Positions 1 through 10,200 of a stretch of DNA of 33,083 nucleotides are shown one piece after another. The notes under the pieces are model-generated. The model did not search any database. It was not told the origin of the DNA and was given only the letters and a program-made list of their open reading frames with translations. Source of the stretch: Amphimedon queenslandica. Lineage: Eukaryota; Porifera; Demospongiae; Haplosclerida; Niphatidae. The stretch covers positions 119,913-152,995 of the forward strand of contig NW_003546446.1 of the NCBI RefSeq assembly GCF_000090795.2, given 5' to 3'. The position numbers and the translations under genes are program-made. Position 1 is the first letter of the stretch; the number at the start of each line of letters is the position of its first letter.

Positions 1-1025
1 GTCATATCATGGATTAACTTAGACTTTGGGTTTGAGATATGTTTCTACAATAATATGGACAGTTATGCTAAACAATGGCTCCAGTTTGCTTTCCCTCTCT
101 ACCTGTGGATCATTATCATTATCATTATACAATTGTGTAGGAGATATGGTAAGATATCAAGACTGATGGGGTCTCATGCTGTCCCTGTCCTATCCCTACT
201 TACTTTTCTCTCATATACTAAACTAGTACGTACTATTGTTATTGTACTACACAAGCGTGAGGTAACTCTTCACTGTACAAATGAGTCAGTAAGATCAGTT
301 AGTTTATGGCATGAGGATCCTAATGTTGAATATGCTAAAGGAAAGCATGCTGGGCTATTTGGATTTGCCCTATTGGTGACTGTTTTCTTTGTCATACCAT
401 ACACGCTGTTCCTTTTATGTCATCCAGTACTTGAGAAGTATTTGTCACATTTTAAACTGTTTAAGAGCTGGAGTCGTTTCAAGCCTATTATTGATGCTTA
501 TAGTGGTCCAATGAAAGATGAGTATCGGTTCTGGCCTGGTCTACTGCTAGTGGCTAGGATACCGTACTTTTAACTGTCACCTTTTTGAAGAATGAATCAC
601 GTGTATTGCTATTGGCAGTAGCAGCTATTATCCTCTCCCTTAGTTTTATCTTTGGTGGTGTGTACAGAAAGAAATTGAACAATATCATAGAGTTTTGGTT
701 CCTGTTAAACTTGTGCATCATGGCTTCTTTATCTATAGCCTTTACTGATGAGAGTAAAGTATTGATCTGGTACAATACTTGTTTATCTGTTTTCATTTTT
801 AGTTTTATTTTGATTGTTGTTTATCATCTTTACCTGCAGTTATCACATATGAAATGTTATGATGCTCTAATTAAGAAATTATTCAAGAAACAAGATGATG
901 ATGAACCTCTTTTAGATGTAATGGAATCACATCTAACTGTTGATCAGCAAAGGAGAGCTATGGTGCCAAGTTCTACTGATGTTAGACGCCGTGCTAGTCG
1001 CGAATCAGTTGTTGAATTGTATTAA
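1..1025 (+). CDS. C-terminal part of a multi-pass membrane protein, frame-broken
   Basis: The first frame is open from base 1 to TAA at 571-573, and a second frame continues from about 564 to TAA at 1023-1025. The two join sensibly: ...FWPGLLLVARIP then VLLTVTFLKNESRVLLL, so one base seems missing near 563. At least six hydrophobic segments are visible (around 82-140, 170-215, 355-420, 540-580, 600-660, 700-830), ending in a charged cytoplasmic tail with a QDDDEPLLD stretch and an Arg/Ser-rich end. It resembles the C-terminal membrane region of large surface proteins found in sponges and other early animals, but I cannot name the family or its function. The 5' part lies outside the window. 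The break could be a sequencing error, a pseudogene lesion or, less likely, a programmed shift. Confidence 0.65.
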
Positions 1026-1176
1026 ATCTTTTAATGCTGCCAGTTTTAATTAACCATACATTTATTATTGTTATTAGCTATAATTATATAGTTTCAGAAA
1101 CTAATTATTAGAAAGTTAAGTATTAAGTACATACATGTATTCCTTTCTCTTTTTTTGATGATGTTTCCACTTTTAC

Positions 1177-1182
1177 AATAAA
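1177..1182 (+). terminator. candidate poly(A) signal
   Basis: AATAAA lies about 150 bases after the stop of the membrane-protein gene. In AT-rich DNA this hexamer is common by chance, so support is weak. Confidence 0.35.
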
Positions 1183-1783
1183 ACTATAAACTACCAATAT
1201 GGAGTAGCAAGTAATACTGAAATGCTCATAGCAGCATGATAAGTCATACTCAAATTATGACTCCTTCCTATTTCTAGTATAAAATAAACACATTATTCAA
1301 TGATTTAAAGTGCAATATTGCAAAACTAATTTCTGTTATGGGCATTTTAAACTTTAAAATTCAGCCTACAGTGCTGCAATATATTGTACATGTCATATAT
1401 GAGCACAAACAGGTCCGTATTTTTAAAAGCTACATGTACATAATTTTTTTAATTAAAAATATTAATAAATATAATAAATATAAGCTACATGCACATGTAC
1501 ATGCATTAAATAATAATAATTATTATTTCATTATATATTCATTACTCTGCATCTCATACAGTCTTGAAGCAAAGAGCTCCTCCTCAACAGTAAATATACT
1601 GTAAGACACTGCATCCTCCTATTAATAATAATAACAATAATAATAATAATAATCTTCAATTCCCTAATTCCTATTACTCTATTAGTCCATTGGTACAGTG
1701 TGTGTGTGTTGTAGTGTACTAGTAGTTACTGGTAAAACCACAAATAAATAGTACTAGTATAAAGTCACTGTACAAAGTATATA

Positions 1784-2158
1784 CCGTATAGCTGAAAAAT
1801 TTGGCCATCTGAAACTTTGGCAGTTTTGCATCATAATGCCTAAATATAATATTGGCATTCTCTTAATTTGGCAGTTTACTATTTTATCTTTTCTTTAAGC
1901 ACTCTCAGTTCTTCTTGAAGCTGCTCTTTGCCCAAAGTCTTGACTGAAATAGTAAAAAATACAGCCATCTTTTAGTATCACGTGCTCATGATGGAATCCA
2001 ATCCAACCATCATTGCAATTATTATCATAGATATATACGCAGTTTTGTGTATAATATCTACAGTGTATGTTATTATTGATAGCTATAATATTAGTGGTTT
2101 TATTTTAAACTGCGAATCTGCCAAATTTAATTCTGCGCCAAATTTTCCAGCTATACGG
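1784..2158. mobile_element. MITE A, CCGTATAG termini, TA flanks
   Basis: The ends are inverted: CCGTATAGCTGAAAAATTTG on the left and, read on the minus strand, CCGTATAGCTGGAAAATTTG on the right. TA lies directly outside both ends (1782-1783 and 2159-2160). Only the outer parts are clearly inverted; the interior holds TTTGGCAGTTT-type sequence. It lies inside the AFG1L span. Confidence 0.7.
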
Positions 2159-2758
2159 TATATACAGGAACTACAGTTAATTATTTAACTAGTCTAGACA
2201 TTAATTATTTAATTAATTAACATTACTTAATTGTCTAGACACCTATGCCTGACAAGGGTCATTTATTATTAGAGGAACTAATTAATGAAAATACATGTAC
2301 CTTACCAAACATGTACATGTACAAGTAGTATACTACAGGGACCAATTATAAATGGAAAAACAATTACAACCACAACTACATGTTATGCTACTAGTATAAT
2401 TACTATGATAACTTACTCTGTTACAAAGTTCAACAAAGTGAAAATATGCCAAGTCAGCACACGACTGGTCTACGAGTAAAAACTTTAACTTGGCCCGTGA
2501 AATAACTAATAGAAAAGAAAGAGAATTAATAAAAAAGGTCTGGGCCAGACTCAGTTAGTGGCATAAGATTAATTCTAAGGTTTAATGATACATTTTAAAG
2601 CTTTGTCCTACTCCTACCTATCGAAAAGTGAGTAAAGAATTACTTTTATGCTTTATATGGTTAACTTATTAATAATCTTATATTACATTGTTAATAATTA
2701 GATGTACAGTGTCCTGACAGTGTGTGTGTTACAAACCTTTTCCTTTCCTTTGACACAG

Positions 2759-2897
2759 TTCAGTAAATAATTGGAACAATTTAGAATTATTGATAGATGA
2801 ATTAGGACTGGACAGTAGACATACAGTTACAGTACAAGAAAGAGAAACAACAAGAAATGAAGTCATTGACTCACTAATTGTTACTGACTCACACTAA
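2759..2897 (+). CDS. possible orphan terminal exon
   Basis: A pyrimidine-rich tract and CAG acceptor (2756-2758) precede 45 open codons that end in TAA at 2895-2897. The peptide contains NNWNNLELLIDELGLDS and QERETTRNEVIDSLI, a plausible acidic helical protein end. No upstream plus-strand exon could be connected to it and the family is not recognised. It lies on the opposite strand inside the AFG1L remnant. Confidence 0.3.
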
Positions 2898-2989
2898 ATA
2901 CACTCCTTCAGCTAATAATAACTTCTTCCTGTAATCAATTGAATCCAATTGCAAAACTTCTGTATATAAATGAATATTTATTAATTACT

Positions 2990-3155
2990 AATAATGTACA
3001 TGTTCATGTACCTTACATGTAAATGTATATAGTACATCTACATGTATTATGGTACATGTACATGTACACGTTAAGTACATGTAAGTATATGTAGATGTAA
3101 TGGTTAAGTACATGTACTTAATGTACACCGTACATGTACATGTACATTGACCAAT
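2990..3155. repeat. ACATGT hexamer cluster
   Basis: A dense run of self-complementary GTACATGTAC sequence, several copies in about 160 bases. The same hexamer recurs in most introns and intergenic stretches of this window; only this strong cluster in gene-free DNA is listed separately. Spurious Cys/Thr-rich frames in the area come from it. Confidence 0.8.
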
Positions 3156-3194
3156 CAGATTGTTTGATCTTAGGTTCATAAATAACTTATTTAC

Positions 3195-3305
3195 CACTAG
3201 GAGGTTTGATAAGTAATTTCCCGGGTAATAGGAGGTTGATAAGTTTGTCTGGGAGGTTAATAAGTTTGCCCGGGAAGTTAATAAGTTTGCCTGGGAAATT
3301 AACCT
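3195..3305. repeat. short tandem repeat, unit about 22 bp
   Basis: Consecutive copies of a GGGAGGTTAATAAGTTTGCC-like unit with small changes (cccgg/ctggg variants). About four to five units are visible. No coding signal. Confidence 0.65.
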
Positions 3306-3438
3306 CTTGCTTAAAATAGGCATGCATGCATGCCATGCTGTTGCTAAGTGTTGCTAAGTAAACTAGTTGTTTATTTTAGTACATGGTAGAAGTCAGTTAT
3401 ACAACTCTGTGTCGGTATCTATGGCCTTTCATAACCTA

Positions 3439-3643
3439 CCGTATAGGGCATAATGTTCGCGGGAGGCAAATTTCGCGAAATCTACTAAAATTCCAATTTG
3501 TGGATTTTAATTTCGCGAATTCTACCACGTGTGCCATGTGGATACTGTATTAAATTGATATTTGCGGATTTTATTTTTGTGAATTTTTCTTTATCCACGA
3601 AATCAGCGAAATTTACGTCCCGCAAACATTATGCCCTATACGG
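3439..3643. mobile_element. MITE B, 205 bp, near-palindromic
   Basis: Left end CCGTATAGGGCATAATGTT and right end AACATTATGCCCTATACGG are exact inverted copies; the match extends inward with few changes (GCGGGA, AATTTCGCG). TA flanks both ends (3437-3438, 3644-3645). It is non-coding and lies in the AFG1L remnant, just downstream of the 3673-3724 exon. Confidence 0.85.
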
Positions 3644-4044
3644 TATAACCTATTTGTATAACCTATACTTACATAATGATGTGAAGAGACTCTTCAGTAT
3701 CATAGCATCAGTAATATCAGTAACCTAATGATGAAGGATAGGCCATCATACACTGTATGTACATTATGTAGGGAAGGAATGGAGGAATGTAAAGGAAATT
3801 AAGGAATAAATATTATTATTATTAGGAGAGACAGAGAAGAACATAATATCACAGAGTGATCAAAGATATACAAAATATTGACTGAATACTAACTTGAAAT
3901 TCATCAAAGCACAATAGTCTGACATTAGAAGCAATGTCACTGGCCACATGACCAATTGGGTCATACAGTCTAACTGATCTACCTGATGATGACTTTGGCA
4001 ATAACTTCTTGAAAGAATGGATCCCTTTATAAGAAAAAAGAGAT

Positions 4045-4650
4045 TGTGCATATAACATAAGGACATCAATATGTATCAGGAAATGTAATAAAAATTTGGG
4101 GTGATTTCGAAGCCATTTTTTGCAAAAAGCCATGAGCTGTTTTTTAAAATGGCCATACATAACTCAAAAAACTAAAGTCAGAATTGACTCAAACTTTCTA
4201 CACAGCATAAGGACATCAATATGTATCAGAAAATGTAATAAAAATTTGGTGTGATTTCGGAGCCATTTTTTGGAAAATATGGGCTTTATAAAAGCCTGGG
4301 TAATTTATAGAATTTTGGCATTTTCTTAAAATGGCCATAACTTGAAAATTTAAAGTCAGAATCGACTAAAACTTTCTACACAGCATATGTATCAGAAAAT
4401 GTAATAAAAATTTGGGATGACTTTAGAGCCAATTTTTTGGAAATAACCATGGGCTATAGGGCTATAGCCTTGGGTATTTTTTTAAAATTCGCCAAATTCT
4501 TAAAATGGTCATAACTTGAAAAATATTTGTCTGAATCAGCTCAAACTTTCTACACAGCATAAGGACATCAATGTGTATCAGAAAATGCCATAAAAAATTT
4601 GGGGTGATTTTGGAGCCATTTTTTGGAAAAAAGCATGGGCTATAGCCTTT
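4045..4650. repeat. tandem satellite array 1, unit about 150-178 bp
   Basis: Repeated blocks start at an ACATAAGGACATCAATATG-like core near 4055, 4206, 4384 and 4558, each followed by AAAATTTGGGGTGATTT and GGAGCCATTTTTTGGAAA. Related units occur at about 15110-15480 inside intersectin, and a more distant version at 30010-30735. Confidence 0.8.
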
Positions 4651-4722
4651 GTACATGGCCCCACCTGACTAATACATGCACATTACAGTACTGTACATGT
4701 ACATGTATGCACAGGTCTGTAC

Positions 4723-5292
4723 CTCATTCAATGTGACGTGTACATGAGATTAAAGCCACTCAAGTGATTCAGCGTTTTCCTTAGCTCTCACTCCATCATT
4801 AACTTGTGAACACAATGTCTCTGATGCTTGTAATGCCATCAATAATGACTCATAGTCTGGATCAGTATTAGGAGTATACTCTAATATCTAATAGGGAAAG
4901 AGAGAGAGATAAATGTACATACATGTATACTACATACAGGACATATACTGTACATGTACATGAATAACTATTATGATGTATCAACTTTAATGGTCAAATA
5001 CATGTACTTTAATTTTCACAACTACATACTGTATACAGGTACAATGTACACATACATGTACATGTACATGTGTACAAAATTACTTTTCCAATTAGTAGAG
5101 GGTACTTGGTGACACGTTGGATTGGCTTAAGGAGGAAAGAGGAAAGGGGAAGTCCCTTTGTACGAGGGTCCTTAAGACAAGCCTGCTCATACTCCCTAAA
5201 AGAAGGATCCAGACTTTTACTCTGAAGTAATGTACAAGCTGTTAGCTGACATGAACACCATCGAATGTGAGGAATTAGTTTTGGAATGTGTA
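4723..5292 (-). pseudogene. duplicated fragment of two intersectin DH exons
   Basis: This stretch is a close copy of intersectin exons 16341-16070 and 15737-15573. Exon copy 5292-5084 begins mid-exon at HIPKLIPHIRWCS and ends with YPLLIGK at the same donor. Exon copy 4887-4723 keeps both splice sites but carries an in-frame TAA (4752-4750) where the parental copy has CAA (SLEWLQ). Other changes are Leu to Met and Met to Ile. The copy is truncated on its 5' side where a MITE-like element begins (5292) and it lacks all other GEF exons, so it cannot encode a working exchange factor. Flanking satellite was duplicated with it. Confidence 0.9.
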
Positions 5293-5678
5293 TAGACCTC
5301 TTCAGGTGAGATTGATGGTGGCCTATGAATATCATTACTGTTTTTACAGTATCCACCTATGGGTAATAATTGGCCACCATTTTGGATGGCAAAATTCAAT
5401 GGAGGATGAATAAAGAAAATCAAAACTGATTCTTATTGTTGGCATCGAGCTTTTTCAAGCTACAAAAGCTGGTTAAAGAATGGTCGCTGCTAAGCATCTA
5501 CTAAAAGGGATTTGGTGCAATATGAAGTATATTCTTTAATAGAGCTTGCTCTTTGTGTTAGCCCATTCATACTCCATACAAAGTTGCCGTCCACGAAAAT
5601 TATTTCAGAGCAACTCAAGCTCAGTCACGCCCCTTGCCATATATCATTCTTTTCATTCTCACCCAAAGAGGTCTATAG
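5292..5678. mobile_element. MITE-like element at the duplication border
   Basis: TATAGACCTCTTCAGGTGAG at the left is matched by the inverted TATAGACCTCTTTGGGTGAG at the right, giving an element of about 387 bp. Its left end coincides with the point where the copied intersectin exon stops. No coding potential is recognised. Confidence 0.6.
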
Positions 5679-5944
5679 TATCAATGCTACAATGTATGTT
5701 CTGGTATGATCATGGCATCTGTGCTATGACGTACATGTCGTGTGTGATGTACATGTACCATAGATGTTAAGATATTACCATAGACACCACCATAGATCGC
5801 AACTCTTATATAATATGTAGTCTCGCCCCTTCCAGTGGAGAGCTAGCTAAGAACAACAGACTTGTCCTTCTTCTGGCCGGCAATGGCCGAAGGGTCTAGA
5901 GTGAGAAGGAAGGAGATAGAGATAATGTGAAATGTACAATGCAA

Positions 5945-7099
5945 TAATTCAGTCGGGCAGCCAAGCCTGATTTCTTATTTCTGACCGGAAGTGACGTTTT
6001 TCTCAAAATGGCTGACTTTTAGTGTGGTAGTGCCACTTGCCTATTTTGATTGTTTATGTCAAAACTAAGAAGTCTACAGTTACTTTGCTGTTCTCTGCAC
6101 CTTTAGCATTGGATAAAGATGTAGCTAACTGATCTTCTACATTTATAATCAAGAACTGTTCGTGTTTCAGGTGCTTGTTTCCACTGTAAGGATTTAAAAT
6201 GGCTGACACAAAAATCATACTAAATTCTATAACTTGTAAAATAGAGTGAATGCAATCACACTTACAAGGTAGCTTATTAGTATTATATATGTCTGTTATT
6301 CTGCAAAAGTTTCATTGCTCTAGGAGAAAAGGGAAAATTTTTCTAAGGTATTAAAGGTCCCAGCAAGTAGCCTAGCTATGTGTTTGTGTGTGTTTAGCAT
6401 TGTTGTATCCATGAGTATAGCTTGTAATTCTTGATATATATGTAAATTGTAGCTACTGCAGTGGTTTTCAACTTTCTTTATATCTGTATTTGGAAGATAT
6501 CTTGAGATTTCATGAGAGCCGCAATTTTCGTTCATATTTGTACTCATTTGAACTGTGTTAAGCACCTGGTTGGCTATTTTGGCATTATAGATCAAGGTTA
6601 TTGTTAGGATATAGACTTTGATCCCAATTATTTTCTTCCTGGATAAAGATATCATGATTTATTACAATTTTTATAATAAATTTTAATTAATTTAATTATA
6701 CTTAACAATAAAAAAATTGTAACTTCAGTATTCTTTGGAGTGCAATCATGAAATTTTGGTATGTGGTACTTAAAAGGTGTCTTTACAAGGTAATTGTTGT
6801 CTTACAAGTATTCCTTGTGAGGGAAAATTTTTCTAAGGAATAGAATTATTGTGTTCAAAATTAGCTGTAAGTTCCCCATAAAACAGCATAGCTTTGCTAT
6901 TTTCATAAATGATGTGCTCTATTGATCAAGCACTTTATCTCTCATTGTGGCAAGTCCATTGCTGTGATAGTTCTCTGATTCTGTCCAAGTTTTCATGTAT
7001 CTATGTACGCTACCACCCACGCAGTTGCTCAATGAACGAGAAATAGGTTTATACACAATTTATATGGACTTCCGGTTGCTTGGCTGCCCGACTGAATTA
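5945..7099. mobile_element. non-autonomous DNA transposon, about 1.15 kb
   Basis: Perfect 22-base terminal inverted repeats start TAATTCAGTCGGGCAGCCAA on the left and, on the minus strand, at 7099 on the right. Further in, an ACCGGAAGT block is also inverted with a spacing difference. No transposase frame is visible, so it would move in trans. Its right end is only about 106 bases before the start codon of the Death-domain gene. Confidence 0.85.
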
Positions 7100-7205
7100 C
7101 TTACATGTACTGACATGCTGAAACAAGCTATGAACCGTTGGATGCGCGTTAATTAGACCACATACGATATTATGGGCGTAGACTGTGGTCGCGCTACCGT
7201 AAACA

Positions 7206-10200
7206 ATGGCTATGGCTAGAAGAGTGTTTCGTCTAGGTAAGTCCTTAATAGATAAATAGAAATATAAAGCCCATTGCATGTTATCTGGTTATCAGCTAGT
7301 GAAGTGTATGGGGTAGTATTACTGTAAAGTGTAGTCTTGAGAATAAGCTTAATTTAAAAGTTTGCTTGTCTATCGCCCATAGATATCAGTCATATGAAGC
7401 TAGTAGGTGATGCTTTGAAGAAAAGTCACTTCATTGACGCTAACTGGTTTGACCTTGGAGTGGAGTTAAAGCTACCTTATCCTCAATTGAAGAATGTTGA
7501 AGGCAGTTATGTGAATAATCCATCACGTTGCTTGAGGGAATGTTTGAGCTTGTGGTTTACTTCAGCTAATAATCGTACTTGGGAATCATTAGCTAGTGCA
7601 CTTGAAAGAATGAATCAATACACAGCTGCTACACTCATCCGTAATACATGTAAGTTAATGTATTGTACATAAAGTCATAGGTTGATATACAATGTACATA
7701 TGAAGTTTATAGTAGTATGCTTGTCAGGGTTCACTGCATGCATGTGATCTCTTATTGCTTGTGAACATACTAACAATAATGATTCAAGACCTTTGCAATT
7801 AGATTTACAGTTTCCACAACACCATGCAAGTGGATGTAACACTATACCAGTGGGAAATAGCAAACTACAAATCTTATCCGAGTGGCCTACTATATTGCAG
7901 CATGTGATAAAATGTGTTTTAATTGTTAATTTTAATAGATGATGATCCTGCTAGTCAGATATTGCAGCATTACAGTGATAGAATATCACAAGTATCTCTC
8001 ACTAATAGTTGTATCCAGTTGTTATATACAGAAGGATTAATCACTGAGGATACAAAAAGGAAGATTGAGAGATGTGATGGCTCATTAAGTGATACACTAA
8101 GAGAATTAATGATTGCAGTATCTGATGATCACAGTAAGCTGAGGTCACTAGGAAATATATTAATGGAATTAGAAGAAACTAAACCTTTAGCTCAAGATAT
8201 TATTCAAGATTGTGGTAAGTTTGAGTGAGAGTATATATAACTGCATTGTTGGCGGCCTCACTGCAATTAGTGTTGGCTTAGACTATAGCTACATGAAGGT
8301 TGTATTGCCACCTTTGAGGCCAGCATTTTACTTACTTCATACCCATGTACATGTAGCTAGAATGTTTTCCTTCAACAATATAAATGGCAGCTAGTGCATG
8401 ATGGCCAAAAAGCAATCAAGGTAAGCAAAACTTCAAATGAAATACACAAACAGCTTTCAGACTCTGTCAAGCAATGTTTTGTCTGGGATAAAAAATTGTC
8501 CTATTTCAGTACATGTACTTTCATGTGTATTATAAATATAAATCTGAAATCCCAACCCAACCTGTACTAATTTCAGCAAGACAAATCATTTGGCATGGCA
8601 ACCCAACACTAAAGAACAAAAGAAGTCTTTAAATTTCCAATTGTTCAAAACTTTTCCTTATGCATGCTGGTTCTTACTTAGTTGTGGCTATCAGTTTTTG
8701 CTTGCCTATAGGACTTATTATCAACCATTTGCACTAACCTAAAATGATACAGTGTTAAGTATTCATAATACAATTGGACTTGCCCTATGTAATTTTTACA
8801 CTGCCGCAAAGTGCATATAAAGTATAGCTTTTTATTTTTTCAGATGAATTGTTTCCTATTGATGATACATCTAATACTATTACTTCACCTGTACCTGCAG
8901 TTGTATCAGATAGTAGTAATAATAATGCTACACTACCAGTACCACCAGGTAATGTTAGGTATATCAAATAATAATAATTTTAACTATTTGTACAGATATT
9001 GTCACGTCATCTAACCATAATGTTACAAAATCAGTGACACCATTATATTATATTTCTATAATAGTTTTATTTCTAGCTGTAATTTTTTATCATTTTTCTA
9101 TTTTAATTTTTTTGTCATATTTATGTATATTTTTTGCTATTTTATTTTTATATTTGATTATACTTGTCGCTACTAATACCAGTGCACCAGACTCATCTGT
9201 TATATCATCAAGTAAAATTATTGTATTGTTATGTTAATTCCATGTACACATTATTATACATAAACTGTAGTTAGACCAGTTACCAGACATACATCTACCA
9301 GTACAGTTGATCATTCAAGCACAAAAATGCTTTCACTTTCAGGTACATGTATAATGACTATTATATATTCAGTACATGTTTAACATCTATAGCTGGTGAG
9401 TTCTTTTTCAATGCAGCACATCAGTCTACTTTTGATGAGATCAGAGGAAGTTTTGGTATTCTTATTGACGAGATCATTTCATTGATATCTCAATCAATTC
9501 TATCAGCTGCAAAAATGAAGTCATTCCTTCAACTGTCCTTCCCTGAATTGAAAGATGAGCTGTCTAATGCTGATAGCATTGAAGCAATTATGAATGTTGT
9601 AGTGAAGGATTGCCGCATCAATAATATCTCAAAATTAAAAACAATTGTAAAACGTTTTAAAATCACTGAAGCAAATCCTTTGATATCAGAATATGAAGAA
9701 GAAGTGAAGACAGTTTGTGGATCATTGAAGGATTTCCTTTGTCAGAATCAACCCGAACATCTTAACAACTGTGAAACAATTCAGTTTATTTTGGGATGGG
9801 AACCAGAGGAGCACTCTCTTGATGACATACGTAATCTTTTAGAGGAAGCATTTAAAGAATTAAACAAGAGGATTATCGTACAAAGCATTCATCGTGGGAA
9901 CTCCATCATTATCATCTGTTATGGTCCACATCATTTACTAGCTGCTCTTCTCTTGGAAGCACAAGACAGCCTAATTGTCTTGATGAAGGAATTCAGTTTA
10001 ATTAGACTAACCTTTGGCCGCTACACTGTCTATGATAAAAGGATCAGATACAAAGTATATAATACTGTAACTGTATGAGACCTTGTTTAATTTACTGATT
10101 ATAGGTAATGAATAATGAGTGTCTTGTGGAGGAAATTAAACTAGCTGATGGAGAGGAAGAAAAACTAAGGACTTTATTTGATTGCAAAGAAGGTGTGTGA

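Larger units (their letters stand above)
1523..4024 (-). pseudogene. AFG1L: AFG1-like ATPase (AFG1L/LACE1) exons, gene incomplete
   Basis: Three minus-strand exons read as AFG1L. Exon 4024-3894 encodes IHSFKKLLPK...LYDPIGHVA then LLCFDEFQ, the Walker B motif region, and ends in phase 0 at a GTTAGT donor. Exon 3724-3673 continues with VTDITDAMILKSLFTSL between an ATTAG acceptor and a GTAAGT donor. Exon 1618-1523 gives SIFTVEEELFASRLYEMQ and a TAA stop, like the family's C-terminus. AFG1L is a mitochondrial AAA-type ATPase linked to quality control of nuclear-encoded subunits. I found neither the P-loop (Walker A) exon nor the roughly 200 residues between the second and third exons. A satellite array and a duplicated intersectin segment begin right upstream, so the gene is probably disrupted, although each exon found has an open frame and usable splice sites. 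Confidence 0.7.

Noticed and set aside
1879..1943. Minus-strand terminal exon-like stretch reading KTLGKEQLQEELRVLKEKIK and stop
   Set aside because: It lies inside MITE A, has no partner exon, and does not match the AFG1L C-terminus, which is at 1618-1523.
3000..3160. CRISPR-like array of regularly repeated units
   Set aside because: The units are contiguous simple repeats without unique spacers, in eukaryotic DNA.
3849..4160. A 103-residue protein reading through the satellite into the AFG1L exon
   Set aside because: The part right of 4024 is satellite; a TATAAAG acceptor and family similarity support an exon start at 4024.
9034..9237. A stand-alone small membrane protein
   Set aside because: Its frame is continuous with the phase-1 acceptor at 8995 and it lies within the Death/SH3/LRR gene; the hydrophobic part may just be T-rich intron.
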